DNA of 64,000 nucleotides from Palaemon carinicauda (Eukaryota > Arthropoda > Malacostraca > Decapoda > Palaemonidae), in the NCBI RefSeq assembly GCF_036898095.1, contig NC_090757.1, positions 64,120,581 to 64,184,580 of the forward strand, written 5' to 3'. Positions 20,050-30,596 of this stretch are shown in pieces. Within the stretch, counting starts at the first letter, position 1. The number at the start of each line of letters is the position of its first letter. Below the pieces are notes generated by a model that saw only the letters and a program-made list of their open reading frames with translations, made no database searches and had not been told where the DNA came from. Both the position numbers and the translations under genes were made by a program.

Positions 20050-20472
20050 TGCCTCAGGCTCCTTGATGGACAAGTAGCAGAGGGTTGAGGGCTGAGGTTA
20101 CCCGGGTTAGTCTAGGGTGAATGAAAAGAATGTCTGGCTCACTTCTTTCTTTCTCCTTCTCCCCCCCCTGGGGAAATAGCTCTGCAAGACCGAAACATAG
20201 CTGACCTCACCCCTTTGCAGGTAAGAGTCATTTCTCTTGTGCATCCTGAGTATGAATGAATACTTTGTTACGTCTCCAATACTTCATGAGGGAGGGTGTT
20301 GGATATGTCTTAGAATCCTCGAGTTCCTACATAAAAACAAGCCACAAGTCTCTTTCACACAAGCTTCTGCAGGCCGCTATCAGTGAGTTACCTTGTACTA
20401 CTTTGATTTTAGCGAGGGTATGATTCCTACTAATTAGATCAAAATCAATTAGAAGGAACCCCGGGTCATGAC

Positions 20473-20884
20473 TGTTGGGGGTGTTCCTGCGAGGTTGGGA
20501 AGGAAACACAATCTTGAAATTAACGTAAGTTCTATTGAGAAGGTGCAATACAAGAGTTAAATACAACAGGCAGGAAATACGTCTGCCTTGGGTGACGAAC
20601 AATAATACAAGCACCCTGTGTGGTGCCCCAAGGCTGGGAAGTACATTGTTGCCATGTTTCCGGGGCGTTGCCACACTGGATAATGAAATGGATATCTATG
20701 CATAACATGGTAATATGATGCATATACACATATGAGCACATAGGGGGTGTATTTATTTACAAGAGGGACATATAATAAATGAGACATATATAATAAATTG
20801 GAAACATAATACATTGCGTTAGGTATGATTACTGTATATGTTAACGTCAGTTAATGTAACGGTCTCACATTTTATATATCTACA
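20473..20884 (-). repeat. Gypsy 3' LTR (412 bp)
   Basis: This is the downstream LTR relative to the - strand genes. It starts TGTTGGGGGTG and ends ATATATCTACA in + strand reading. It is about 16 bp longer than its partner because of indels around 20720-20800 and 20830. The target duplication ATGAC precedes it at 20468-20472. Confidence 0.92.
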
Positions 20885-20902
20885 CCTCCCTCCCCCCTCG
20901 CG
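20885..20902 (-). promoter_or_regulatory. Gypsy polypurine tract
   Basis: On the - strand a run of nearly pure purines (GAGGGGGGAGGGAGG) lies directly before the 3' LTR, the position of the plus-strand DNA primer in LTR retrotransposons. Confidence 0.75.
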
Positions 20903-20990
20903 CTCGTAGCTCTATTCTCGAGCGAATTCTTTCTAAGGAGCCTTTGAGATCTGCGTGGGAACACTTGGGGGTTAGAGACTAAGGACCTTT

Positions 20991-23704
20991 CTATGTCCGT
21001 GCAAGGGCCCACAGGTAAATGGGGGAGGGGTCCACACCAGGTTTTGGCACTGGACGTAGAAAGCGGCGGTTACGCCACCAAACTCGGCCACTGGGAAGAC
21101 GCACCTCATAGTCCCGTGATTTGCCAAAACCCATGATAACGCCAACCTTTTCCCATCGATTTGATGTCGGGTCTTGGATCCTTACTGGCTGACTTATATC
21201 CAACTTGGGAAGTGGCCGGGCGTATCGATCGTATTGTAATTTTACTTGTTCAGCATGGGCAGCTGCACGGCGGTCACAGTCCTCAGACTTGGCCTGCCAT
21301 TCCTCTGAAAAAGACTGTGGATGAGCAGGTACACAGGTACAGAGTGGGCGGCCATACAAAATCTGTGCTGGAGAGCGGCCTGTGAAGTTTGGAGTATTAC
21401 GCAGTTTCATGAGTCCTCGATCAAATTCTTCGCAGTCAATATTGCCAGAAGGTGCTGTCTTCAGAATTAAGTGCTTAATGGCTTTTACAGAAGCTTCTGC
21501 ATAGCCATTGGACTGCGGGTAATGTGGTGACAACATGATATGGTGGACACCCCATCTCATCATGAAATCTTGGAGGTCTTTGCTGGCGAATTGAGGGCCA
21601 CCATCGGTCCTGAGACGAAGGGGAACACCGACTTCCCTGAAGTAACGACAGAAGATACGTATGGTGTTGGAAGCAGTAGTGTCTCCCTTACATGGTACCA
21701 CAACAGGCCACCCAGAGAGTCGATCGGTTACAACAAGGAATGACTTCCCGGCGACACTGAAAAAGTCAGCTGAGACAGACTCAAAAGGCCTCGTAGGGTG
21801 GTCATCATTCAATAAGGGTTCCTTCTGAAGGCTAGGCTGCAACATTTGGCATGATTTAGAAGTTCTGACAGTACTGGTGATGTCTGAGTCGATTCCCGGC
21901 CAAAAAACGGTCTGTCTTGCACGTCGCTTTGTGGCTTCCACTCCTCGATGGCTATCATGTAGACGAGCGAGAGTACGATGGCGTAGGGCAGCAGGGACGA
22001 CAATTCTTGCTCCATAGAGAACCAGATCACCATCAGTTGAGAGGCTTTCCCTTAAGTTCCAGAAAGGGAGTAACGACTGGTGTTGGTTATAGCAGCTTGA
22101 TGGAAATCCTGAAGTCACACAATTCACAAGACAGGTATACGATGGATCAGCTCTTGCTGCAGCATGGAGTTCCTGAAGTGTCCTATCTGCATCTTGGGGC
22201 GTAGAATCTTCTTTGGTGATGACATCATTGACATTGACGATATATCTGACGTGTGTTGCGACATCAGCACAAGTGATATCATCTTCTGGAGTAGGCTGAC
22301 TGACTGTAGCTCGAGATAAGGCATCTGGAATGCTGAGCTGCTTTCCAGCCTGCCACACTGCTGTGAATAGGTACGGAGAAATCTTTTCCTTGAGACGCTG
22401 AAGGCGAGGATTCTCCACTGCATCGAGTGTATAATGATTGAGAATTGGGATGAGTGCCTGGCGATCAGTCATCAGGGTGAAATGCTGAAGACCAGCTAGA
22501 TACAATCTACACTTAGACATAGCCCAGACCACAGCTAATAACTCTAGCTCTATAGTAGCGTAGCGAGACTCGGCATCTGTGAGGAAGCGGGAGCCACATT
22601 GAACTAGACAAAGTCTGCCATTACTATGGTCCTGTAGAAGGGCGTATCCAATTCCATATAGGCGAGAGGCATCAGTCTGAAGGATTACCGGCAATGCGGG
22701 ATCAAAGGAGGCAAGGACTGGGGGCCTTACCAAGGTGGCCTTGACTCGACGAAATGCCTCGTCATGATCAGGAGTCCAAACGAATGCTCTTCTGGGGCTT
22801 ATCAGAGGTCGTAGGGGCTGAGCTCTAGCAGCAATCTCAGGGGTAAATTCGGCCAACTGGTTCACTAAACCCATGAATGATCGAAGGTCAGTCAAATTGG
22901 TCGGTGTTGGAAAGTCCCGGATTGCACTGACTTTGCCAGGATCAGCTGCTATACCCTCTTCTGAGAGCTGATATCCACAAAAGGACACTTGAGATGCAGC
23001 AACCACAAACTTGTTTCTGTTGAGAGTAATCCTGAATTTATGGCATCGAAGAAGCATCTCATAGATTTGTTGAAGATGAGTGAAGTAATCTTCATCCGAA
23101 AGAAGTATGTCATCCACGACCTTTACACAGTTCTGCATTCCTTGAAGAGCCATATCACCGCGGAGACAGAAGGCATCCCCTGTAGCTGCAAAACCCATTG
23201 GGCCTCTGCAATGCTTGAAACGGCCGTACAGTGTAATGAAGGTTGTCAAGTGTTGGTCCTCTTCAGCAAGTGCCATCTGCCAATATCCACATAAGGCATC
23301 TGCTGTAGTGAAATACCTTGCATTCAAATTAACACTACGGATGACAGCGAACGGAGTTGGAGAAGGGTGAGTTGGTCGGGACACTTGGCTGTTGAGCTTA
23401 GTGAGGTCAACAGTAATACGGACACCTGAGTCCTTAGCTACTACGACGAGTGGATGACACCATTCTGAAGTTTTATCACTGGCAGGCTTGATAATTCCTT
23501 GGGTTACCATGGAGGCGAGTTCTTCCTTAACTTGATCGCGGAAAGCAAAGAGTATATGGCGTGGAGTGTGGACAGCAAAGGGTACTGCACCATCCTTGAG
23601 GTGGATCCTCATTGGAGGACTGGTCATCGGCTGGAGTGGTGTTGTCTTGAGGTCTTCTTTGGTGACCAGAACATCTTTGAACTCCTGTAGAAAAAATTCT
23701 CTTG
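20991..23704 (-). CDS. Gypsy Pol: reverse transcriptase, RNase H, integrase
   Basis: This frame is open for about 900 residues and is in phase with the protease upstream across a single TAG. RT motifs are CHPLVVVAKDSGVRITVDL, a FAATGDAF segment and the catalytic VVDDILLS near 23105. RNase H starts at LQTDASRLYGIGYAL and ends near IPDALSRA. The integrase zinc domain has LHDSHRGVEATKRR and then SKSCQ, where the first Cys of the usual C-x2-C is replaced. The catalytic core has ADFFSVAGKSFLVVTD, RTDGGPQF and PQSNGYAEA, which supply the D, D and E residues. The C-terminus (VRIQDPTSNRWEKVG) suits gypsy integrases. The first internal ATG is at 23627. Confidence 0.88.
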
Positions 23705-23705
23705 C

Positions 23706-25484
23706 CTAAGTAGGGGATTTGGCAGCAGAAAGGGGCAATTCCTTGCATCTTTTGACGTGCTTAACTTCCAATATTGGCTTGGGAAAGTCAGGAGAAATAA
23801 TTGCTAAGTCCTTACAGTGGCTGTAAGACAACAATGGTGTTTGAACACCATCATGAACCTGTATAACTGCAGAACAGGACTGCTTACCCAGAGTAAGAGT
23901 GGATTGGAAGGTACCCAAAGCAGGTGTCATAGCTGAACCGTCGGCAGTTAGAGTTACAGTTGTAGGAAACGGCTTCAAACTATTCTTAGGTATCTTAAGG
24001 AGGTCAAGATGCTGGGGTCCTACCACGGAGACTTCGGCGCCTGTGTCGTGTAACATCTGAATTCGGGATGTAACATCTCCATATGTTAGAAGAACACTGA
24101 CAGGCTTAGGCGACTTGCCGAAAGTTTTGACTCGACGACAGCTGGACTTCTTAACGACCTTTGATTTACCTGACGATGGGGTAGCTTTGTCACTTGAAAA
24201 GCCACCCTGTGTACTGTCATTTCTCTTTGCCTTATAGTATTTATTGTAATGTCCCACACGGTTACAAACTTGGCACTGTGCTGCGTTGGCTGGGCACTTT
24301 GGAGTCCTGTCCCAATGACCTCGTCGACCGCAGTTCTTGCAGCTGCTTTCTAGGGGTGGCCAAACTTCGAAAGAATGGTGGTTACAAGCACAACACTGGC
24401 AGGGATTGGCTGGTTTGGGTAGTGGGGTTGAAGAATGATTTTCACCACCTCCTTTATGTTTCTTGTATGTTGAAACAACACGTAGCTGGGAGGTTGGTGC
24501 TCGAATGGCAGAAGTAGCCTTCCTGGCCGCCTCATATGAGCGACAAGTATTGACCACCTCCTGTAGTGAAGCTGTTTCATCAAGAGAGATGAGTTTCTGG
24601 ACAAGTTCCCCATCCCTGATACCCATGAGAATTATCATCTTCATTTGAGTTTCCTCACACACTGATGAATTCCCCGGAGAGACGTCCACCTCTTCAGCTA
24701 TATGCTTAAGTCGCACGTAAAAATCTGAAAAAGATTCTCCCTCAAACTGCTTACAACTTGAGAGTGCTCTTCAGCGTAGGGCTTCATTGCGTAGACGTTT
24801 CACGTGATCCTGCAGCTCATCTAAGACCTCTTCTACTGTCTTGTCTGTGTTGGGTGGAATATCCAGGGTGTGCTCCAAGATCCTCTGCGTCTCGAGAGTG
24901 AGGCACATTCTAAGCTGAATGAGTTGCTTCTATCTAGGTAACTTGGATAAATCCACCATGATAGAATAATCTTCCCATCGACGTCTCCATTCTCGAAAAA
25001 CTTGAAAATTGGCATCTGCTTGAAGGGGAGGTGGGTTCTGGGTGATAGCTCTTTGAGGGGCAGGTATTACTAATGAACTTTAAGATGAAACAGTAGGTAA
25101 TGACGATGTAGACGATGTATTGACTGAAAGGCTATGTGTGCTGTCAGGTTGGGAGATAAGAGGAAGCAACCTCTGCAACAATGCTGTAAAGTGAGCACTT
25201 TCTTCCTGTCGACGTTGTTCGTCTTCCCTGCGTCGAAAATCCTCTTCTTGGCGCCTTCTTGCATCCTCTTGTTTTCGGCATTGTTCCAGATACTTGATGA
25301 AATGAAGAAAGTCGGCTCCTGAAGCTGATTGAGGAGTTGTATAATGTGGGGTGAGTGGCGGTGGCAACTGGTACACTTCCTCCCCAGTTAATCCACCGAG
25401 AGCTCCAACATTAGGATTAAATTCTTCCTCTACCTCTGCTTCTCGTATATCAGAAGATTCTTCGTGAAATTCCGATTCGGACAT
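23706..25484 (-). pseudogene. Gypsy gag-protease region with several stops
   Basis: The ATG at 25484 opens an acidic N-terminal part with a Glu/Arg-rich coiled-coil-like stretch (RRQEEDFRRREDEQRRQEE). The same frame continues after stops at 25080 (TAA), about 24927 (TAG) and about 24773 (TGA) into the capsid-like part. A zinc-knuckle region follows (CKNCGRRGHWDRTPKC, CQVCNRVGHY) and then the protease with the catalytic LHDTGAEVSVVG near 24050. The last stop is TAG at 23706-23708, just before RT in the same frame. In an intact element this makes the particle protein and its processing protease. Confidence 0.8.
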
Positions 25485-25959
25485 GGTTTATTGTAATAAC
25501 ATTAGCATTAACATATCAAGAAGGAATATGTAAGAAATAAAAGTTAAATTTTCCAAAATATTCAGAAATAATATAATTCTTACGAATGTTTGCACATTAT
25601 ACTAAGTGTAGCGGTACGGTTCAGGTAGGGAGGGGGAGGAGTCTGTTCGACGAACAGTAGTCACTCCCCTCAGTGACGTCACGGTCAGTTGCCCGGAAGC
25701 GTTCAAAGTGACTAGATGTCAGTGTGCCAGTTTAGTTAAATTATGTGCTAAACTCGTTATTGTACTTAATTATGGGACACAGCACATGAGGAGGTCACTA
25801 AGGCACACAGCGCTAAAAGGGTCCACTTATAAGTCACGAACACTACACTTAAATGCACATGAACTGCACAATAAATCCATGGAGATTCACGGGGAGAGTA
25901 ATGGCGGCTGTAATCGTCGTCTTGTGTTGCTTGAAAACTTGTAAAAGCACTCTCTTCTC

Positions 25960-25979
25960 ACAAAATACTCACTGCGCCA
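25960..25979 (-). promoter_or_regulatory. Candidate gypsy primer-binding site
   Basis: Immediately inside the 5' LTR the - strand reads TGGCGCAGTGAGTATTTTG. It starts with TGG, the complement of a tRNA CCA end, as expected of a primer-binding site. The priming tRNA cannot be named without a tRNA set. Confidence 0.6.
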
Positions 25980-26375
25980 TGTTGGGGGTGTTCCTACGAG
26001 GTTGGGAAGGAAACACAATCTTGAAATTAACGTAAGTTCTATTGAGAAGGTGCAATACAAGAGTTAAATACAACAGGGAGGAAATACGTCTGCCTTGGGT
26101 GACGAACGACAATACAAGCACCCTGTGTGGTGCCCCAAGGCTGGGAAGTACATTGTTGCCATGTTTCCGGGGCGTTGCCACACTGGATAATGAAATGGAT
26201 ATCTATGCATAACATGGTAATACAGTATGATGCATATACACATATGAGTACATAGGGGGTGTATTTATTTACAAGAGAGACATATATAATAAATTGGAAA
26301 CATAATACATTGCGTTAGGTATGATTATATGTTAACGTCAGTTAATGTAACGGTCTCACATTATATATATCTACA
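25980..26375 (-). repeat. Gypsy 5' LTR (396 bp)
   Basis: This is the upstream LTR relative to the - strand genes and so should contain the promoter. It is near-identical to the LTR at 20473-20884. The target duplication ATGAC follows at 26376-26380. Confidence 0.92.
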
Positions 26376-26429
26376 ATGACCAAGGCCAGTTGGTAGAACT
26401 TCCTCCTTCCTAAGAGTAACTCATCCTAT

Positions 26430-26768
26430 AAATAGCGAAGGTTTGTATCTGTGTCGGAACAAATAACAAATTTGGAAATAATTTGTATTTTTCCTAACAT
26501 ACAAACCTGGAGCTATTTATACAAATTGGCCTGCCACCTTGTCCCCCGAGAAGTCCTGCCAGAAAGCAAAAGTGGTTACTCAACCGACAGGTGTGAGTGA
26601 GCAGGGTAGCTAGTCTACCCCAACCCCCTCCCGCTAACTAGCGGATGGGGTAATTATCCCTCACTAAAATTGTCTTGGCTGGTTTTCATCATTACCGAAA
26701 GTAATACCCTATAAATAGCTCCAGGTTTGTATGTTAGGAAAAATACAAATTATTTCCAAATTTGTTAT
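26430..26768 (+). repeat. DIRS-B internal complementary region and right inverted terminal repeat
   Basis: About 26430-26525 holds ATAAATAGCGAAGGTTTGTA and CATACAAACCTGGAGCTATT around an AT-rich centre. Read in reverse complement, this equals the right end joined to the left end of the element. The right inverted repeat follows (about 26570-26768) and ends in GTTAGGAAAAATACAAATTA plus a short AT tail. DIRS-A copy 3 starts about 15 bp later. Confidence 0.75.
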
Positions 26769-26783
26769 ATTTTAAACATCTGT

Positions 26784-26940
26784 TTTAAACATATAACTTA
26801 CCCGGTAGTTATATATATAGCTTACGTCCCTGACGTCACGGCAGAAATTTCAAAACTCTCGCCAATCGCCGGTTGGATAGCCAGGTATACCACCTGCGCG
26901 CCCTCCAGCGAGGTACCTGGAACCATTCCATGATTCCTCA
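26784..26940 (+). repeat. DIRS-A copy 3 left inverted terminal repeat
   Basis: It matches the reverse complement of about 34000-34150, including CCACCTGCGCGCCCTC and AGCGAGGTACCT. Together they delimit the element. Confidence 0.8.
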
Positions 26941-27167
26941 GATCTTCCCTGCCGCCGCAACCGGCGACATCGTTGGATATTTCTACTCTATTTACCTGAT
27001 TTATTGCAGTTTACTTTGGTGAAGTACAATAATTTGGTTTTGACACTCGCTTGTTTGGTTTTTCTTTTGGACATTCTTGAATTACTTTTGGATTTTGATA
27101 TTTTGACCCTTGCTTGTTGATCTCTCTTATAAATATTCAAAGGGCCACCCCCCCTTTAACTTTTAGA

Positions 27168-30100
27168 ATGTGTGTCAGTGGGTGTAAGACCTTGCTTGCT
27201 AAGGCCTCTATTGATCCCCACTCTCTTTGCATTAAATGCAGAGGTAAAGTATGTGAGTTGGGTGATCGTTGTGACGATTGCATTCTTTTTCCTGAGAGTG
27301 AGTGGCTAGAGTTTGACCGCTATATGTGTAAACTAGAGAGAGGTAGGCTGAGACGAAATTCTTCTCGTTCTTCCAGAGACTTTTCCTTTTCCCGTGTCAC
27401 CGAACCTAATCCTTCCCCTGTAGTGGTAGTTTCAGATCCCACTACTGTTACTGCTAATGAGCCTTCGTTAAAGGATATGATGGTGGCTATTCAAGCTCTG
27501 GGCATTAGGGTTGAATCGCTCGCTGCGGACAGAACGCAATTGATGTCCGATGTGAAGCAGTTAAAATGTGATAGTGCTAAAAGTGCAGTGAATTTATTTA
27601 GGGCAGTGGAGGGTGCGCCTGCTCGGGCCTGTCGTTCTCCCAGTCTTAGACCTCTTCCAAGCTCCCCAACCCCTGGGAGAAGGAACGTCGAACGACGAAA
27701 GGAAACGAGAGGCTTAAGCTCCCGAGCAGACGTCCCCTCGAGCGTACCTGTTGACGTTTCACAGGACGTTTGCCCTCACCATAGGAAAGGTGAGGTAAAA
27801 GTGGTTTCATCATCCTCGGATGACGCAGTACCTAAAAGGGGCTGGCGTCAAGCTTTCCAGACCTCTTAAGAGGAAGATGGACAAAGTCGACCAGCGTCCT
27901 ACCATGACACCGCAAGCTCCTGGTTGTAGCCATTGGAGCAGTCCGGAGCGTTTTCCTTCTTCCGAAGAGAGCTCTCCTGCCAAATGTCTTCAAGGACGTC
28001 GGATTCTGTCAAGAAATGTCCAGTTGCAGGTCAGTTGTCTGAACCGGGCATGACGTCGGTTCATGCTCCTCCTCTGCCGTCAGACTGGTTATCGCCCTCT
28101 GGACGCTCTGAGCGTTCTTTGAGCGGCATGGATAGCGAACTCGTGATAGACGTGACGTCTCCTGTATCACAACGAGTTGACCCGAATTTTAATATGCTAC
28201 AAGAGATGCAACAGAGACTCTTCGTTCATGCAAAGTTACCAATCTACAGAAAATAAAAGAGTAGCATGCCTGGATCCTGAACGTCAGGAAGCTTCTCTTC
28301 TGGACGCCAAGCGGCGTAAGGCTGTTAGTCGAGATGTTCTTGGCGACGAACGTCTTTACATCTCCCCCGTTAAATGTCGTGAGACTGTTCCTCATATGGA
28401 AAGCGGACATAATCTTGACCCCGAACGTCAAGCAACCAAACGTGACGCCAGGCGTTAAGCAGCCAGATGTGACATTGAGCGTCAAGTGGCCAGACGTGAC
28501 GTCGAGCGTCCAACAGAGCGAGGCGCCGAGCGTCCTTCTAAACGTGACGTTGAACATTCTACAGGACGTGATCTCGAGCGTCCAGCAAAACGTGAAGTCG
28601 AGCGTCCAGCTAGACGTGACGTCGAGCTCCCAACAGAGCGAGGCACCGAGCGTCCTACTAAACGTGACGTTGAACATCCTGCAGGACGTGATCTCAAGCG
28701 TCCAGCAAAACGTGAAGTTGAGCGTCCAGCTAGACGTGACGTCGAGCGCCCAACAGAGCGAGGCGCCGAGCGTCCTACTAAACGTGACGTTGAACATCCT
28801 GCAGGACGTGATCTCGAGCGTCCAGCAAAACGTGAAGTTGAGCGTCCAGCTAGACGTGACGTCGAGCGCCCAACAGAGCGAGGCGCCGAGCGTCCTACTA
28901 AACGTGACGTTGAACATCCTGCAGGACGTGATCTCGAGCGTCCAGCAAAACGTGACGTCGAGCGTCCAGCTAGACGTGATGTCGAGTGTCCAGCTAGACG
29001 TGACGTCGAGCGTCCAGCGAGACGTGACGTCGAGCGTCCAGCGAGACGTGACGTCGAACGTCTAGCGAGACGTGACGTCGAACGTCTAGCGAGACGTGAT
29101 GTCGAGCATCCTTCAGGACGCGACGTCGAGCGTCCTTCAGGACGTGACGTCGAGCGGCAAGCAGCCAGACAGAACGTCGAGCGTCAAGCGGTACGCGGCG
29201 TCGAGCGTTAAGCATGACGCGACGTCGAGCGTCAAGCATGACGCGACGTCGAGCGTCAAGCATGACGCGACGTCGAGCGTCAAACAGAACGTGACATCAA
29301 GCGTCGAACAACTTTACATGATGCCGGGAGTCGAGAAGTGAGGCATGACATTGAGGATGAGAGCCTCGGACTTCGTGATGACACTAGTCAAATCGGATGT
29401 CGAGATCAAGAACGCTGTAGTTCCGATCGCTTTGATCGCGAGCGTTTTACCGAGCGTCAAGCGTTAGAGCAACAAGGCGACAGACGCGATGATCTGGGGT
29501 CTCTTGATGCTAGAAGTCAGGACCTTAATGAAATGTATCCTGATAAGCACAACGTCGCTACTTCTGTTAGGGCTTTGTCAGAGGAAGACATCGATGATCA
29601 CCTTTCCCCTGTTGAATTATTTGAGAAGTTATCAGAAGGAGAAGATTCTAAGTTTTTTCGTCCTTCAGTGGATCTTAAGAAGCTCATGAAAGTTTTTAAT
29701 AATGAGTTTCCATATTCTTTTGTGCCCATTGCTCCACGTTCGCCACCCTCAGAATTCGCGCTTGGGAAGGCGTCGAAAAAGTCTCTTTTTACCAAGATGG
29801 TTCTATCACGGTCATCAAAGAGAGCTCTAAGGATGATGGGAGACTGGATGGAGTCTAAGAAGTACCAAAGAAAGGCAGCTTTCGCTTTTCCTCCGACTAG
29901 ACTGGCATCTACTGTAGATCTAGTATCTGGTACGAGACGGGAGAAGTTTTCGGCTTGGGAGTTCCTTCTTCTGCCCAAGGAGATTTCCCAAGTCTAGTAG
30001 ACACTCCCCGTCGGTCGGCCATGAGGAAGACCAAGATTCTCTGGTCAACTTCGGAGTTAGATCATCTTCTCAAAGGTGTCTTTAGAGCCTTCGAGGTATT

Positions 30101-30596
30101 CAATTTCCTCGACTGGACTCTGGGAACCTTGGGGAAGAAGGTTTCTGCCCTTAAAGAGGGTGACACTGCTAGTCTAATCCACATCATGTCCTGCATGGGT
30201 AAGGCGTTACGAGACGGATCTAATGAGTTGGCAGCGCTTTTCTCAGCAGGGATCCTTAAGAAAAGAGCTCAGATGTGTTCGTTTCTGTCTCTTGGGGTTA
30301 CTCCCTTTCAGAAATCAGAATTGCTATATGCACCTCTGTCTTCCTCTCTTTTTCCACAAGAATTGATTAGAGAGATTTCATTCGCGTTAACTCAGAAGGC
30401 CACCCAAGATTTGGTTTCAAAGACGGCAAGAAAGGTCCTACCAACTTCCTTCTCTAGCCGCAAGCCAAAGGAAGAAACGCCATTCCCTAAGTTTTCTCAG
30501 CCCTTTCAAGGGAAGACTTCCAGCAGGGGTAGCTCCAGGCCCGATGGAAGGAGAGCAAAGAGGAGAGGATTCAGAACAGGGCGAAGCAGAGTCTGA
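27168..30596 (+). pseudogene. DIRS-A copy 3 gag-like protein, frameshifted, repeat-expanded
   Basis: The probable start is the ATG at 27168 (MCVSGCKTLLAKASIDPHSL). The Cys cluster CIKCRGKVCELGDRCDDC follows, as in copies 1 and 4. The frame stops at 27867-27869, and later pieces lie in other frames (28486-29211, 29338-29997, 29955-30596). The C-terminal conserved domain (APRSPPSEFALGKASKK, RSSKRALRMMGDWMESKK) is shifted near 29930. The central region (28490-29300) is a 24-bp repeat array coding RPARRDVE-like octads, which copies 1 and 4 lack. The protein is not made as one piece. Confidence 0.8.
28490..29300 (+). repeat. 24-bp tandem array with a 120-bp higher-order unit in DIRS-A copy 3 gag
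   Basis: The basic unit is GTCGAGCGTCCAGCTAGACG plus TGAC (24 bp, eight codons). From about 28501 to 28980 five variant units form a 120-bp block repeated four times in register, with few differences. From 28980 to 29170 single 24-bp units continue. From 29200 to 29285 a related unit (CATGACGCGACGTCGAGCGT plus CAAG) repeats three times. The array is CpG-rich and each unit carries GACGTC or close variants. Because 24 is a multiple of three, frames stay open on both strands. Confidence 0.92.

Larger units (their letters stand above)
20473..26375 (-). mobile_element. Ty3/gypsy-type LTR retrotransposon, full length, inserted in DIRS-B
   Basis: Two LTRs (20473-20884 and 25980-26375) start TGTTGGGGGTG and end ATCTACA on the + strand. 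They are flanked by the 5-bp target duplication ATGAC (20468-20472 and 26376-26380). Inside on the - strand are gag, protease, RT, RNase H and integrase in the Ty3/gypsy order. The LTRs differ by only a handful of substitutions plus a few indels by eye, so the insertion is fairly young. Stops in gag and one before RT disable it. Confidence 0.93.
13353..26768 (+). mobile_element. DIRS-B element, nearly full length, split by a gypsy insertion
   Basis: The left end (13353-13500: CCGACACAGGTACAAACC, TAGTGAGGGATAATTACCCC) is matched in inverted form at about 26570-26768. An internal complementary region at about 26430-26525 equals the reverse complement of the joined ends. Between them lie gag (13590-17206), RT/RNase H/MT (17207-19282) and tyrosine recombinase (about 19000-20049) on the + strand. 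All are damaged by stops, shifts and a deletion. The Ty3/gypsy element 20473-26375 sits between the recombinase and the complementary region. Without it the element is about 7.5 kb. Its proteins differ clearly from DIRS-A, so it is a separate family. Confidence 0.85.

Noticed and set aside
20327..20814. Several - strand frames of 69-115 codons around the gypsy 3' LTR
   Set aside because: Most of each lies in the LTR and repeats at 25969-26181 in the other LTR. No protein motif is present.
28189..28917. Long - strand open frame across the gag repeat array
   Set aside because: The 24-bp period is a multiple of three and the unit lacks stops in several frames, so the frame is a by-product of the repeat. 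The gag-like coding sense is on the + strand.
28490..29300. Possible CRISPR-like array
   Set aside because: Units are contiguous without unique spacers, code in frame within gag, and the genome is eukaryotic.
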